A stretch of DNA of 64,000 bases. Origin: Candidatus Palibaumannia cicadellinicola (GTDB taxonomy: Bacteria > Pseudomonadota > Gammaproteobacteria > Enterobacterales > Enterobacteriaceae). The stretch lies in the NCBI RefSeq assembly GCF_001269425.1, contig NZ_CP011787.1, forward strand, positions 496,001-560,000, given 5' to 3'. Made by a program: the position numbers and the translations under genes. Under the pieces are notes generated by a model, which was given only the letters and a program-made list of their open reading frames with translations, was not told the DNA's origin and did no database searches. Below are positions 41,066 through 52,248 of this stretch, piece after piece (position 1 is the first letter of the stretch; every line of letters starts with the position of its first letter).

Positions 41066-44000
41066 ATGCCAAAACGTACAGATATAGAAAGCATACTTAT
41101 TATAGGTTCAGGTCCAATTGTTATTGGTCAGGCCTGTGAATTTGATTACTCAGGTGTACAAGCTTGTAAAGCACTAAGAGAGGAGAGTTACCGAATAATA
41201 TTAGTAAATTCTAATCCTGCTTCAATAATGACTGACCCAGATATAGCTCATGCTACTTATATTGAACCTATTGATTGGACAGTAGTACGTAAGATTATTG
41301 AAAAAGAGCGACCTGATGCAATTCTTCCAACTATGGGCGGACAAACAGCACTAAATTGTGCTTTAGATCTTTACCGTCAAGGCGTGCTCACAGAGTTTGG
41401 AGTAGAAATGATAGGTGCTACAGCTAATGCTATAGAGCAGTCGGAAGATCGTCAACTGTTTGAAAAAGCAATTAAAAAAATAGGTTTAAATACACCACGT
41501 TCAGGTATTGCTAGTAATTTTCAAGAAGCACTAGCTGTAGTTGCTACAGTTGGTTTTCCTTGCATTATACGTTCATCTTTTACATTAGGTGGTACAGGAA
41601 GCGGGATTGCTTACAACATAAAAGATTTAAAAGAAATTTTCAACCATGGACTAGGACTAGATAGTTCTAATAACTGTCAACTTATGATAGAAGAATCACT
41701 AATAGGTTGGAAAGAATATGAAATGGAAGTTGTACGAGATTATAAAGATAATTGTATTATCGTTTGTTCAATTGAAAATATTGATCCTATGGGTATTCAT
41801 ACCGGAGATTCTATTACTGTTGCGCCAGCGCAGACACTTACTGATAAAGAATATCAAATGATGCGTAATGCTGCTATTGCAATTTTACGTGAAATTGGTG
41901 TAGAAACTGGTGGTTCTAATGTACAATTTGCTGTTAATCCTGATAACGGACAACTAATAATTATAGAAATGAATCCACGTGTATCACGATCTTCTGCTTT
42001 AGCTTCTAAAGCTACAGGATTTCCAATAGCTAAAATAGCAGCTAAATTAGCGATAGGTTATCATCTTGATGAGCTTATGAATAGTATTACAGGTAGCCTT
42101 ACACCTGCTTCATTTGAGCCTACTATAGACTATGTAGTAACAAAAATTCCAAGATTTAACTTCGATAAATTTTCAGGTACCAACAATCGTCTGACAACAC
42201 AAATGAAATCTGTTGGTGAAGTTATGGCTATAGGACGGACACAACAAGAGTCGCTACAAAAAGCATTACGCAGCCTAGAAGTAGATGCCACAGGTTTTGA
42301 TCCTAAAGTAAAATTAGAAGATCCAGAAGCATTAAATATCATACACTATGAGTTACAAAACGCAGGATGCGAACGTATTTGGTTTGTTGCTGACGCATTC
42401 CGCGCTGGAATGTCAATTGATAATATTTTTCTTCTTACTAAGATTGATCGCTGGTTCTTAGTGCAAATTGAAGAACTAATAAAATTAGAAAATCATTTAT
42501 CAAACATCGGAATTACTGTCTTGAATCCTTATTATCTCCGTAAACTAAAAAGAAAAGGATTTTCTGATGCACGTATTGCAATGCTAGTTGGTGTAAAGGA
42601 AGAAGACATTCGTAACTTACGAGAAAAGTATAACTTATATCCAGTATATAAGAGGGTTGATACTTGCGCTGCTGAATTTGCTACAAATACTGCATATATG
42701 TATTCTACTTATGATGATGAGTGTGAATCGCATCCATCTAATTATGGTAAAAAAATTATTGTATTAGGTGGTGGACCGAATCGTATTGGCCAAGGCATTG
42801 AATTTGACTATTGCTGCGTACATGCTTTACTAGTATTACGTGAAGAAGGTTACCAACCTATTATGGTTAACTGTAATCCTGAAACTGTTTCTACAGATTA
42901 TGATATTTCAGATAGACTTTATCTTGAGCCTGTCTCCTTAGAGAATATATTAGACATTATTAGAATAGAACAACCTGATGGCATGATCATCCAGTTTGGT
43001 GGACAAACCCCGCTAAAATTAGCGCACTTGCTAGAAGCAGCTGGGGTACCAATAATTGGAACTCAACCTAAAGCCATAGAACTTGCTGAAAATAGAGAAT
43101 TATTTCAGAAAATGGTAACTACCCTTGGTTTTAAACAGCCTATCAATGCTACTGTTACTAATATTGATATGGCTGTAGAGAAAGCAGCTATCATAGGTTA
43201 TCCACTAATGGTACGACCATCTTATGTTCTAGGTGGTAGATCCATGAAAATTATTTATAATAAAATAGATTTATTATTATCTTTAAATAATGCATTTAGT
43301 ATTTCTGATTGTGAAACACCAGTATTATTAGAAGAATTTATTGAACATGCAACAGAAATTGATGTAGATGCTATTTGCGACGGAAACAAAGTATTTATAT
43401 GTGGGATGATGGAACATATTGAGCATGCTGGTATACATTCAGGAGACTCAGCTTGTTTGCTACCACCATATACACTTAACAGTGATATTCAAGATCATAT
43501 GCGCCGTCAGGTAAAAAAATTAGCTTTAGAGCTAAATGTTATCGGATTGATGAATGTACAGTTTGCTGTTAAAAATAATGATGTATACTTAATTGAGGTT
43601 AACCCACGTGCATCTCGTACAGTACCTTTTGTATCTAAAGCAATAGGAATAGCTTTAGCTAAAGTTGCTACTAGAGTTATAGTGGGAAAATCACTAATCC
43701 AGCAGGGGATAACAAATGAGATTATCCCACCTTATTTTTCTGTAAAAGAAGTAGTGCTTCCATTCAATAAATTTCCTGGTATTGATCCTATCCTAGGACC
43801 AGAAATGCGATCAACTGGTGAAGTAATGGGATTTGGTAAAACTTTAGCGGAAGCCTTAGCTAAGGCTATGTTAGGAGTAGGTAAGCAATATCAAATAAAA
43901 ACAATTGGTAGAGTTCTTCTTTTATTTAGTGAAATAAATCAAGAGCAAGTAGTTAATTTATCTCTTCAACTATTAAATCATGGCTTAATATTAGATGTAA

Positions 44001-44323
44001 CGGAAAATATAGCATTGATCCTTATTAAGGAATATGGTATTAATGCTTGTAAAGTCAATGTAGTAAATAATAACACTAAAATTTTTAGTGAAGTTCAAGA
44101 TAACATTAAAAATGGAAGATATAGTTATATTATAGTTATGACTACAATAAATAATAAACATATTAATTTGTTTAAATTCATTATTAGTCTTGCTATAAAA
44201 TATAAAGTATATTATGATACCACTATTAATGGTGCTTTTGCTACAGCTATGTCACTTAACGCTGATGCAACAGCACAAGTGATTTCAATACAAGAAATGC
44301 ACTCAACAATAAAAATTTATTAA
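41066..44323 (+). CDS. carB: Carbamoyl-phosphate synthase large subunit
   Basis: Makes carbamoyl phosphate from bicarbonate, ammonia and two ATP, in a heterodimer with CarA. The 1085 residues (1073 in E. coli) show the two homologous ATP-grasp halves: the first with [19 protein letters not shown] near 13, [10 protein letters not shown] near 90 and [23 protein letters not shown] near 300; the second with [19 protein letters not shown] near 568, [11 protein letters not shown] near 641 and [18 protein letters not shown] near 848. The C-terminal allosteric domain is more diverged. It forms the carAB operon with carA. Confidence 0.98.
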   Translation: MPKRTDIESILIIGSGPIVIGQACEFDYSGVQACKALREESYRIILVNSNPASIMTDPDIAHATYIEPIDWTVVRKIIEKERPDAILPTMGGQTALNCALDLYRQGVLTEFGVEMIGATANAIEQSEDRQLFEKAIKKIGLNTPRSGIASNFQEALAVVATVGFPCIIRSSFTLGGTGSGIAYNIKDLKEIFNHGLGLDSSNNCQLMIEESLIGWKEYEMEVVRDYKDNCIIVCSIENIDPMGIHTGDSITVAPAQTLTDKEYQMMRNAAIAILREIGVETGGSNVQFAVNPDNGQLIIIEMNPRVSRSSALASKATGFPIAKIAAKLAIGYHLDELMNSITGSLTPASFEPTIDYVVTKIPRFNFDKFSGTNNRLTTQMKSVGEVMAIGRTQQESLQKALRSLEVDATGFDPKVKLEDPEALNIIHYELQNAGCERIWFVADAFRAGMSIDNIFLLTKIDRWFLVQIEELIKLENHLSNIGITVLNPYYLRKLKRKGFSDARIAMLVGVKEEDIRNLREKYNLYPVYKRVDTCAAEFATNTAYMYSTYDDECESHPSNYGKKIIVLGGGPNRIGQGIEFDYCCVHALLVLREEGYQPIMVNCNPETVSTDYDISDRLYLEPVSLENILDIIRIEQPDGMIIQFGGQTPLKLAHLLEAAGVPIIGTQPKAIELAENRELFQKMVTTLGFKQPINATVTNIDMAVEKAAIIGYPLMVRPSYVLGGRSMKIIYNKIDLLLSLNNAFSISDCETPVLLEEFIEHATEIDVDAICDGNKVFICGMMEHIEHAGIHSGDSACLLPPYTLNSDIQDHMRRQVKKLALELNVIGLMNVQFAVKNNDVYLIEVNPRASRTVPFVSKAIGIALAKVATRVIVGKSLIQQGITNEIIPPYFSVKEVVLPFNKFPGIDPILGPEMRSTGEVMGFGKTLAEALAKAMLGVGKQYQIKTIGRVLLLFSEINQEQVVNLSLQLLNHGLILDVTENIALILIKEYGINACKVNVVNNNTKIFSEVQDNIKNGRYSYIIVMTTINNKHINLFKFIISLAIKYKVYYDTTINGAFATAMSLNADATAQVISIQEMHSTIKIY

Positions 44324-44366
44324 TAAATAATCAATAAATTATAAAATAAGTAGTAACTAATTTTAT

Positions 44367-44861
44367 ATGATTATTAGCTTAATTGCGGCGCTAACTTCCG
44401 ATAATATTATCGGAATTAACAATACTATCCCTTGGCATTTATCTAAAGATTTAATATGGTTTAAAAAACATACTTATAATAAACCAGTAATAATGGGTCG
44501 TAAAACTTTTGACTCTATTAAAAAACCTTTATATGGTAGACGTAATATCGTATTAAGCCGTAAGGTTATAACAAAACCTACAATTATTAGCAGCGTTCAT
44601 TGGGTAAATAATTCTATTCAGGCACTAGCTGCTGCTGGTAACGTATCGGAGGTAATGGTTATTGGTGGTGCTCAAGTATACAATATTTTTATCAATCAAG
44701 CTAAAAAACTTTATCTAACCCATATTAATATTAAAGTAGATGGCGATACTTTTTTTCCTAATTATCAACATGATCCATGGCGAGTAACATTCCGTGAATG
44801 CCATGAAGCTAACATAAATATAAATTCTCCTAGCTACTGCTTCGAAATTCTTGAAAGATAA
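44367..44861 (+). CDS. folA: Dihydrofolate reductase
   Basis: Reduces dihydrofolate to tetrahydrofolate with NADPH, closing the cycle with ThyA. The 164 residues (159 in E. coli) carry MIISLIAALTSDNIIGINNTIPWHL with the substrate-binding region, KPVIMGRKTFDSI near 45, RRNIVLSRK near 61 and VIGGAQVYNIF near 97. The active-site acid is in DLIWFKKHT. It lies 43 bases after carB and is convergent with apaH 35 bases downstream; the E. coli kefC genes between carB and folA are gone. Confidence 0.97.
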   Translation: MIISLIAALTSDNIIGINNTIPWHLSKDLIWFKKHTYNKPVIMGRKTFDSIKKPLYGRRNIVLSRKVITKPTIISSVHWVNNSIQALAAAGNVSEVMVIGGAQVYNIFINQAKKLYLTHINIKVDGDTFFPNYQHDPWRVTFRECHEANININSPSYCFEILER

Positions 44862-44896
44862 ATAGTTTTTTGTTAGCGTTTAATATTTATTAGTAT

Positions 44897-45730
44897 TTAT
44901 TTAGTACTTTTACTTGTTGTAGCAGGTATCCTAGTAAATTTTTTATTTTCCCAGCATATTAAAGTTAATTCTCCACCCCAACAGCAACCAGTATCTAAGC
45001 AATAAAATCCTTCTGGTGTACCTTTTCCCATTAGCGAAGCCCAATGACCAAATACTATACTATAGTTTTCAGAAATAATCTGATTAGGTATGGTAAACCA
45101 TGGACGTAGCGGTTCTTGATTTTTATCAGGCATGTTTTTGCATGTAAGATCAAGTGTGCCATTCGGAAAACAGTAACGCATGCGGGTAAAAACGTTAGTA
45201 ATAAATTTTAGCCGTGCTATACCACTTAGCTCCTGACTCCAGTAATTAGGAATAATTATATCCCTAGTATTAAATAATAACTGGTAGCTATTGCTTTTAA
45301 GTAAATTTTCTACTTCAAGTGCGCATTTAATAGCTGTATTTAGGTTCCATTGCGGAGTAATTCCTGCATGAACCATAACTAATTTTTTATGGTGATCTAC
45401 TTGTAATACTGGTTGATAACGTAGCCAATTAATTAGATCATCAACATCTGATGCTTCTAATACCAGTTTAAGTTTAGTAATATCTTTTATATTATTAACT
45501 AACCCAGAATAAACAGCTATTAAATATAAATCGTGGTTACCTAGTACAATACGTACGCTATTACCTAACTTACGTATCATACGTAATACCTCTAATGAAC
45601 CTGGTCCACGTGCTACGATATCTCCTGTTAGCCAAATAGTATCAATTAATGGATCGAAATTTACTTTATCTATAATTTTCTGTAGCTCATCATAGCAACC
45701 GTGAATATCACCTATTAAATAAGTAGACAT
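44897..45730 (-). CDS. apaH: Bis(5'-nucleosyl)-tetraphosphatase, symmetrical
   Basis: Hydrolyses Ap4A to two ADP, and can remove Np4 caps from RNA. The 277 residues (280 in E. coli) have the calcineurin-like metallophosphatase motifs [10 protein letters not shown] near residue 7, [12 protein letters not shown] near 34, VLGNHDLYL near 61 and VHAGITPQW near 120, and [25 protein letters not shown] near the C-terminus. In E. coli the order is apaH-apaG-rsmA; here apaG is missing, leaving a 141-base gap to rsmA. Confidence 0.97.
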   Translation of the reverse strand: MSTYLIGDIHGCYDELQKIIDKVNFDPLIDTIWLTGDIVARGPGSLEVLRMIRKLGNSVRIVLGNHDLYLIAVYSGLVNNIKDITKLKLVLEASDVDDLINWLRYQPVLQVDHHKKLVMVHAGITPQWNLNTAIKCALEVENLLKSNSYQLLFNTRDIIIPNYWSQELSGIARLKFITNVFTRMRYCFPNGTLDLTCKNMPDKNQEPLRPWFTIPNQIISENYSIVFGHWASLMGKGTPEGFYCLDTGCCWGGELTLICWENKKFTRIPATTSKSTK

Positions 45731-45871
45731 AATTTATTAATTAATTTATTAAAATTGTTAATGAAAAAAACTTTTTGTTTGGGAATAATATTGTTTACTA
45801 TCAGCTTGCCAGTATTAACGAAAATAATAAATATAATTTTTGTATATAAAATACTTATTACTAATAAGTTA

Positions 45872-46669
45872 TCAACTTAGTAACTGAGCTAAACGGCAAT
45901 ACTGTTCAACACTAAGGTTTTCTGCACGCTGAGTTGCTATAATCCCATTTTGTAATAACTGTACTACACTAAATACACTACCTAAACTATTACAAATCAT
46001 CTTACGACGCTGATTAAACGCAAGACGGGTTAAGTTATATAACTGATTAATATCATTTACTTTATAGGGTAGTTTGGCATAAGGTACTAGTCGTACTATT
46101 GCAGAGTTTACCTTAGGAATAGGGTAAAAAGAATTAGGCGGGACATCTAGCATTATATGTATATTACAATAGTATTGTGCTATTACGCTTAGTCTACAGT
46201 AAGCTTTATTATTAGGTTTAGCTATAAGACGGTTGGCTACTTCTTTCTGTAACATAAAGTGCATATCCGAAATAATATTAATATAACTAAATAATAAAAA
46301 TATTAGCGATGTAGCAATATTATAAGGTAAATTACCAAAAATCCGCAAAGGATGACCAAGATATTGTGACAACTCAGTAAATTGAACCTTTCTTACATCC
46401 TTATTTAAAATATTAAGTTTATGCTTTATAACATTATTACTAGCTAATATATCAGCTAAATTACGATCAATTTCAATCACTGTCATAGTATCAACATACT
46501 TTGCTACCTGATAAGTAAGTGCGCCTAAACCTGGTCCTATCTCAACTAGAGCCTGCCCCTTTTTAGGATCGATTGCATCAACAATTAATTTAATAATTTT
46601 TTTATCTTTTAGAAAGTATTGACCAAAACATTGCTGTGCAACATGGCCCTGATAACACGTATTATGCAT
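45872..46669 (-). CDS. rsmA: 16S rRNA (A1518/A1519) dimethyltransferase
   Basis: Dimethylates two adjacent adenosines in the 3' end helix of 16S rRNA during 30S maturation (also called KsgA). The 265 residues (273 in E. coli) contain the SAM-binding [12 protein letters not shown] near residue 38, [13 protein letters not shown] near 60 and the catalytic [10 protein letters not shown] near 113, followed by [11 protein letters not shown]. The N-terminal motif reads FGQYFL instead of the usual FGQNFL, a change next to the SAM pocket worth noting. pdxA, between rsmA and surA in E. coli, is absent. Confidence 0.96.
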   Translation of the reverse strand: MHNTCYQGHVAQQCFGQYFLKDKKIIKLIVDAIDPKKGQALVEIGPGLGALTYQVAKYVDTMTVIEIDRNLADILASNNVIKHKLNILNKDVRKVQFTELSQYLGHPLRIFGNLPYNIATSLIFLLFSYINIISDMHFMLQKEVANRLIAKPNNKAYCRLSVIAQYYCNIHIMLDVPPNSFYPIPKVNSAIVRLVPYAKLPYKVNDINQLYNLTRLAFNQRRKMICNSLGSVFSVVQLLQNGIIATQRAENLSVEQYCRLAQLLS

Positions 46670-46789
46670 TGACCATCCATATATAATATTATATTAAAAA
46701 ATTATAAAGCTACCTGCTTATTAAGCTAGTTACAGTTTTACCCAATACTTTGTATTTTAGTACAGTGAAACTATTATTGAATATAAATA

Positions 46790-48105
46790 TTAATTATTAT
46801 CAATAATTTTTACATATACTGATGAACGTTGTTTTTTTATCAATTGTTTCAATGCTTCAGATAACTTACGTTTATATAATAAACGATAAGCATGTTCTTT
46901 TTCTTGTGCTCTAAGTTGGTAAACCTTACGTTTATTATGTAGCTTAATTAAGTGCCAGCCATTTGAGAAGTAAATAGGTTCACTTAGTTCTCCATCTTTA
47001 AGAGATAGTAATAAACCACGAAAAATAGGATTGAAGGTATTCAATTTATTCCAACCAAGATCACCACCCTGGTGAGCAGAACAAACATCTGTTGATATTT
47101 GCTTAGCAGCTGCACTGAAGCTAATATTTCCACTCTTAATATTCTGTGCTATATTACGTAATTTATAGTATGCTTTCTCATTATCATTATTTTTACTACC
47201 TGAGGTACTTATAACAATATGGCTAGCATATACCTCTGTTATAGGTAAAACCATTTTTTGTTCTTTACTACGTATGTCGTTTACTTTAAAAATATGAAAA
47301 CCTCTCTCTAAGTATATAGGCCCTATTATACTGCCTTTTTGCGCTTCTGTGAGATATTCAGCAACAATAGGAGATAATTCTTTATTTTTTATCCAAAAAA
47401 AGTTATGTGAATATAATATATTATCTTTAGTAGAATATTTTTTTGCTAACTGCGAAAAATCTTCTTTTTGGTTGCTGGCTGACATAATTAATATAGCTAG
47501 TTCTTTTGCTTTATTAATTTTATATTGTGAAGGTTTATCTACAATAGGTATTACAATATGACTAAGATGAAACTCTTTGCTGTTACTGCTTTTTGCAAAT
47601 ATAATTTTATTAGTCATTGACTCAACTTCATTTTGTAAAATATTTACACGACTACGAACAGCCATCTTACATACTTCAGTCATAAATAAATAATTACGAA
47701 GCTGCGTACGATAAGTATCGTAGCTTATACCACTTTTTATCAAAAATCTACGAAACTCAGATATAGATAAATTATTTTTATTAGCTATCTCTAAAATAAT
47801 TTGATTTAACTGATCATCAGAAATAAAAAAATTTAATTTTTTTTCATTTTTTAAAACAATTTTATGTTTAATTACATGATCTATTAGATAATTATCTATT
47901 ATATAATGATGCAATAGAATATCTTCTAATCTTGGATTATTTCCAGGTGTGGTATTAATTTTTATTTTTTAATCAATATATTTATATCACTATCTAAAAT
48001 TATGCTATTATCAATAATAGCAGCAACTTTATTGACTACCTTTTGAGCCCTTACTGGACCTGCGCACAGTAAGATGCAGAGTATCAGTTTTATCCAGATT
48101 TTCAT
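46790..48105 (-). pseudogene. surA: Periplasmic chaperone/PPIase SurA, split by a 1-base frameshift
   Basis: Delivers unfolded porins to BAM. From an ATG at 48105-48103 the minus strand reads a signal peptide (MKIWIKLILCILLCAGPVRA) and QKVVNKVAAIIDNSIILDSDI, matching E. coli, then stops at TAA 47962-47964. The rest of the protein continues one base out of frame from about 47968 to the stop at 46790, with the parvulin-type domains (FHLSHIVIPI near residue 180, and VYASHIVIST ... GGDLGW). The two frames are both open only at 47965-47968, inside a run of six A (coding strand), so one A is missing there. Repaired, the protein has 438 residues (428 in E. coli). A TTG-initiated fragment could be made alone but would lack the signal peptide. 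lptD, upstream in E. coli, is absent. Confidence 0.88.
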
Positions 48106-48270
48106 TAATATATTATTTAACTGAAATAAGTATATATCATACTATAGCTACTACCTAATCATAATATATAAAAATATTATACTTTAATGAGTAAAAACCT
48201 CACTGCTATCATTATCCTTAAAAACTAAATGCTAGAAATGTACTTTCTATAAACTAGAACTTAATCAAAT

Positions 48271-48603
48271 ATGTATAATATTTACATTTTTAAATATAAA
48301 TTAATTGTTTATTGTATTTTATTATTTATGACTACTAGTTGCTCTATCTATAAAACAGTCATACCCCATAATTACCTTAATCAAGGTAATTACTTCAATA
48401 AAACTGAAGTAAATAAGCTATATATTGGTATGACCAAACAAAAGGTTCTTTCTGTTCTTGGAACACCAATGTTAACAGATCAATTTGGATATAATACTTG
48501 GTATTATATTTTACGCCAGGAACATCGTTATGAATCAATTTATCAAAAAAAATTAATACTAACTTTTAACAAAAATGACATTTTAATAAAAATAACTATA
48601 TAA
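48271..48603 (+). CDS. bamE: Outer membrane lipoprotein BamE (SmpA)
   Basis: Small lipoprotein of the BAM complex that supports BamA-BamD. The 110 residues (113 in E. coli) start with a signal peptide ending in a lipobox-like FMTTSC, with the cysteine to be lipidated near residue 24. The SmpA/OmlA domain follows: YLNQGNYFNKTEVNKLYIGMTKQKVLSVLGTPMLTDQFG aligns well, with NTWYYILRQEH after it. It is separated from its BAM partner bamA by 40 kb. It is divergent from surA and convergent with ratB. Confidence 0.93.
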   Translation: MYNIYIFKYKLIVYCILLFMTTSCSIYKTVIPHNYLNQGNYFNKTEVNKLYIGMTKQKVLSVLGTPMLTDQFGYNTWYYILRQEHRYESIYQKKLILTFNKNDILIKITI

Positions 48604-48681
48604 TGAATTACTTTATATGAGTTAGTATGTTGCAAACAAAACTTAAACATAAATAAATATTACTCAACTAATATGAGAAAT

Positions 48682-48954
48682 TTATGCACGTATCCTCCGT
48701 CTTTCTTTAGGATCAATAAGCAATGGCCGATAAATTTCTACACGATCACCATCGTGCAATATTTCTTTAAGTGATATTATGCGGCTAAAAATACCTATTT
48801 TATTAACGTTAATAACATCAATTTCTGACTGTAATGAAAGAATTCCTGAAGCTTCAATAGCTTGTGCTGCTGTACTGCCCTCAGGCAGTAAGATCGATAA
48901 TATATATTGATACTCAGGTAAAGCATAAACTACATTAACACTAATATTAGCCAC
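48682..48954 (-). CDS. ratB: RnfH-family protein RatB
   Basis: Small ubiquitin-like-fold protein of the RnfH/YfjF family, function unsettled. The 90 residues align over their length with E. coli YfjF (96): VVYALPEYQYILSI, ASGILSLQSEIDV, NKIGIFSRIISL and HDGDRVEIYRPLLIDPKERRRIRA. It overlaps the end of ratA by 8 bases, so the two are translationally coupled, the usual ratA-ratB pairing next to smpB. Keeping such an obscure pair in a reduced genome suggests a real role. Confidence 0.92.
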   Translation of the reverse strand: MANISVNVVYALPEYQYILSILLPEGSTAAQAIEASGILSLQSEIDVINVNKIGIFSRIISLKEILHDGDRVEIYRPLLIDPKERRRIRA

Positions 48955-49384
48955 TATAAACTTCCTTTGCCCGCATAGTAAAGGCCATTATCATGCTATT
49001 AACTATTTCTGTAAATATTTGTCCTAGTGCTATATTAATTAGCTGATTTTTTAGTTCAAAATTTAGATATAACTCTACTTTACTTAATTTTTCATTTAAT
49101 GGAATAAAATGCCAGTATCCAAAAAATGATCTAAATGGACCTTCAACAAGATCCATCATAATACTTTTATTTTTTTTCATAATATTATGAGTAGTGAATG
49201 ATTTACTAATACCTGCCTTATAAATATTCATTTCAGCAGTCAACTCACTACTATCATACTGCTTTAGTATTTTACTGGTAATACATCCAGGGATAAATTC
49301 ATGATAGGCATTAATATCATTAACCAAAGCGAACATCTGCTCTACACTATATGGAACTAGCACTGATCTAATGATTATAGGCAT
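48947..49384 (-). CDS. ratA: Ribosome-associated START-domain protein RatA
   Basis: Member of the polyketide-cyclase/START family (YfjG, PasT). In E. coli it is reported to bind 50S subunits and hinder subunit joining, and eukaryotic relatives (Coq10) support ubiquinone function. The 145 residues contain VPYSVEQMFALVNDINAYHEFIPGC at the N-terminus and GPFRSFFGYWHFIP in the middle, with the C-terminal helix ending MRAKEVYSG. It overlaps ratB and is divergent from smpB with 76 bases between the starts. Confidence 0.92.
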   Translation of the reverse strand: MPIIIRSVLVPYSVEQMFALVNDINAYHEFIPGCITSKILKQYDSSELTAEMNIYKAGISKSFTTHNIMKKNKSIMMDLVEGPFRSFFGYWHFIPLNEKLSKVELYLNFELKNQLINIALGQIFTEIVNSMIMAFTMRAKEVYSG

Positions 49385-49460
49385 AATTTTTATTATAATG
49401 TTATATTAATTATTATTTTAACATGTCTATGTTAGATAGATACAAAAATACCTTATTTCT

Positions 49461-49936
49461 ATGAATAAAAAATATAAATCAAGCTTAACTACCATTGAAC
49501 AAAATAAGCATGTTAGCCACGAATTTTTTATTGAAAAAAAATTTGAAGCTGGACTGTCTTTACAAGGATGGGAAGTACAAGCACTACGTGCCAGAAGAGT
49601 AAATATCAGTAATAGTTATGTGTTATTAAATAATAACGAAGCTTTTCTTTTTGGCGCAACTTTCCAACCACTTATAGTTGCTTCATCTAATATAGTTTGT
49701 TATCCTACTCGTTCTAGAAAGTTACTTTTAAATAGAAGTGAATTAGATTTCATATTTGGACAAGTTAATCGTAAAGGTTATACAATTGTTCCATTATCCA
49801 TTTACTGGAAACAACACTTAGCTAAGCTTCAGATTGGCGTAGCTAAAGGTAAAAAAAATATGATAAACGTTATTGTATTAAAAAACGTGAATGGATCATA
49901 GATCAAGCACGTATTACAAAATATATTAAATATTAA
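49461..49936 (+). CDS. smpB: SsrA-binding protein SmpB, frameshifted in an A8 run
   Basis: Binds tmRNA and places it in the ribosomal A site during trans-translation. The first frame gives 133 SmpB residues ([62 protein letters not shown]) then unrelated residues to TAG at 49899-49901. One base away the ancestral tail continues: [20 protein letters not shown], stop at 49934-49936, like E. coli HDKRSDIKEREWQVDKARI. A run of eight A at 49851-49858 is one short; nine restore 158 residues (160 in E. coli). The C-terminal tail acts as the codon-anticodon mimic in the decoding centre, so the unshifted product would probably be inactive. ssrA follows 29 bases later. Confidence 0.9.
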
Positions 49937-49965
49937 AGTAGAAAAAAGCTTAGATATTATTAGGC

Positions 49966-50350
49966 GGGGCTGTTATGGATTTGACAATATTTACGTAACC
50001 TTAGGTGCATGTCGAGATAAGGTAATCTCGTAAAATAACCTAAAAAAAATAATTGCAAAAAAATCGCAATATGAATCTGCTGCATTTGCATTAGCAGCTT
50101 AATCGGCCTAACAACTGAAGATTCCCTCTATCCCTAGTCTTCGCTCTTAGAACGGGGGAAATAGAGGTCAAAAATAACAAAAGAGATCGCGTTTAATTTT
50201 TTTTCTGGACTTGAACGTTAAAATTTAATCAGAATAGTTTATCATTTACGTGTCTGTCCGTAGTTGATCAGCGAAATTAAAGACAAAACTAAGCATGTAG
50301 TACCAAAGGCGTAGAAATGTTGGACGCGGGTTCAAATCCCGCCAGCTCCA
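49966..50350 (+). ncRNA. ssrA: Transfer-messenger RNA (tmRNA)
   Basis: Rescues stalled ribosomes by acting first as tRNA-Ala then as mRNA. The 5' end GGGGCTG (49966) pairs with CAGCTCC (50343-50349), followed by the discriminator A at 50350. The T-arm GGACGCGGGTTCAAATCCCGCC, the AAGAGATCGCG segment and the TTAGAACGGGG-type pseudoknot sequence match E. coli well. The tag frame opens at GCA 50055 and ends at TAA 50100-50102: AKKSQYESAAFALAA, 15 codons against 10 in E. coli, with the degradation-signal end ALAA kept. CCA is not encoded. TATTAT at 49955-49960 could be its -10 element. Confidence 0.95.
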
Positions 50351-50547
50351 CTCAAATAAATTACTAAAGCGATACTTTGTGGACAAGTAATATTAACAAA
50401 TCAATTACCTTTTAGGTATTCTCATAATACTATATCTAGTCAAGTATTATATCAGTAAGTTTTATTAAAGTTTAAGTTCTTAACTAACAACTAACTATGT
50501 ATGGATGGGTCAAAATTTTAATACCTTAGATTAGTTGTAATCTAATC

Positions 50548-51006
50548 TTATTCTGCTTCAGTTACAACAACATTAACATTAAAATTTACATAAACTTCGC
50601 TATGAAGACGAATTGTTACTACATGATTACCAATAGTCCGTAGAACACCATTAGGTAAACGTACTTCATTTTTAGTAATATTAATCCCAGCATTAGTGAT
50701 AGCATTAGCGATGTCACGAGTTCCGATAGAGCCAAATAATTTACCTTCTTCGCCAGCTTTCGAGATTATTTTTACACTGCTTAATTCATTAATTTTATCT
50801 GCGAGTGCTTGAGCTTGTAACTTACTATCAGCTAGTTTTGTTTCTAATGCAACACGACATTGTTCAAAATAATCAATATTATTTTTAGTAGCAGGTACCG
50901 CTTTACCTTTTGGTACTAGATAGTTACGGGCGTAACCAGATTTTACGTTAACTTTATCACCAAAACTACCAAGATTTAAAAAATTATCCAGTAAAATAAC
51001 TTTCAT
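50548..51006 (-). CDS. rplI: 50S ribosomal protein L9
   Basis: Elongated 50S protein linked to ribosome spacing and fidelity. The frame opens three codons earlier at 51015, but L9 begins at ATG 51006-51004 (MKVILLDNF with MQVILLDKV), with AGGTG at 51017-51013 on the coding strand as ribosome-binding site. The 152 residues (149 in E. coli) have the N-domain [25 protein letters not shown] and the C-domain [20 protein letters not shown] and [12 protein letters not shown]. It is the last gene of rpsF-priB-rpsR-rplI. Confidence 0.97.
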   Translation of the reverse strand: MKVILLDNFLNLGSFGDKVNVKSGYARNYLVPKGKAVPATKNNIDYFEQCRVALETKLADSKLQAQALADKINELSSVKIISKAGEEGKLFGSIGTRDIANAITNAGINITKNEVRLPNGVLRTIGNHVVTIRLHSEVYVNFNVNVVVTEAE

Positions 51007-51081
51007 ATTATACACCTATATAATATTTATATTTAACATATATGTACTAATATTCTATGTAATTATTATATATAATATATG

Positions 51082-51642
<561 letters not shown>

Positions 51643-51643
<1 letters not shown>

Positions 51644-52053
51644 CAATTACTCTTAAGCTCAGCATTAGCATTACTTACAGTATCATAATATTTGTTTGTG
51701 TCTTTAGTTACAGTTAAATCTTCTAAGTTTTCTTCTTTAGTCTTTACCATAGGAGATGCTTCAGTTATTGCAGACTTAACACGCATTATCATACTGCGTA
51801 TAACTGCTTCATTAAAGCGAAAAGATTTTTTTAGTTCTTCGATCAATTTCTGTGAAGTTTCTAGGTTAATAAGAATATAGTGCGCTTTGTGCAGTTTTTT
51901 AATTGGATAAGTTAACTGACGGCGGCCCCAGTCTTCCATACGATGAATTTTACCTTTATCACTAGTAATCATTGCACTGTAACGTTCAATAATTACAGAA
52001 ATTTGGTCGCTTTGGTCAGGATGAACCATCAAAATTATTTCATAATGACGCAT
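51643..52053 (-). CDS. rpsF: 30S ribosomal protein S6
   Basis: Platform protein that binds together with S18. The 136 residues start [17 protein letters not shown] and contain [28 protein letters not shown] and [25 protein letters not shown], then a variable hydrophilic tail ([36 protein letters not shown]), which in E. coli is the region modified with glutamates; it is less acidic here. It is the first gene of the rpsF-priB-rpsR-rplI operon, and AGGAG at 52066-52062 on the coding strand precedes the ATG. Confidence 0.97.
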
Positions 52054-52248
52054 TATATGGCTCCTTAAATACTATTTAGCCTAATATATATAAGTAAAAA
52101 AATTACCTATATCATCATAGATAAAGGCAGTTTAAAAAAACACTAAAAAAATATTAGTGACTTAGTTAAGTGTACTGATCATATCTAATAAAAACAAGGA
52201 CCTATACTTATTCTTAAAGTTTTTATGCAATGAATGATAATTTATTAA

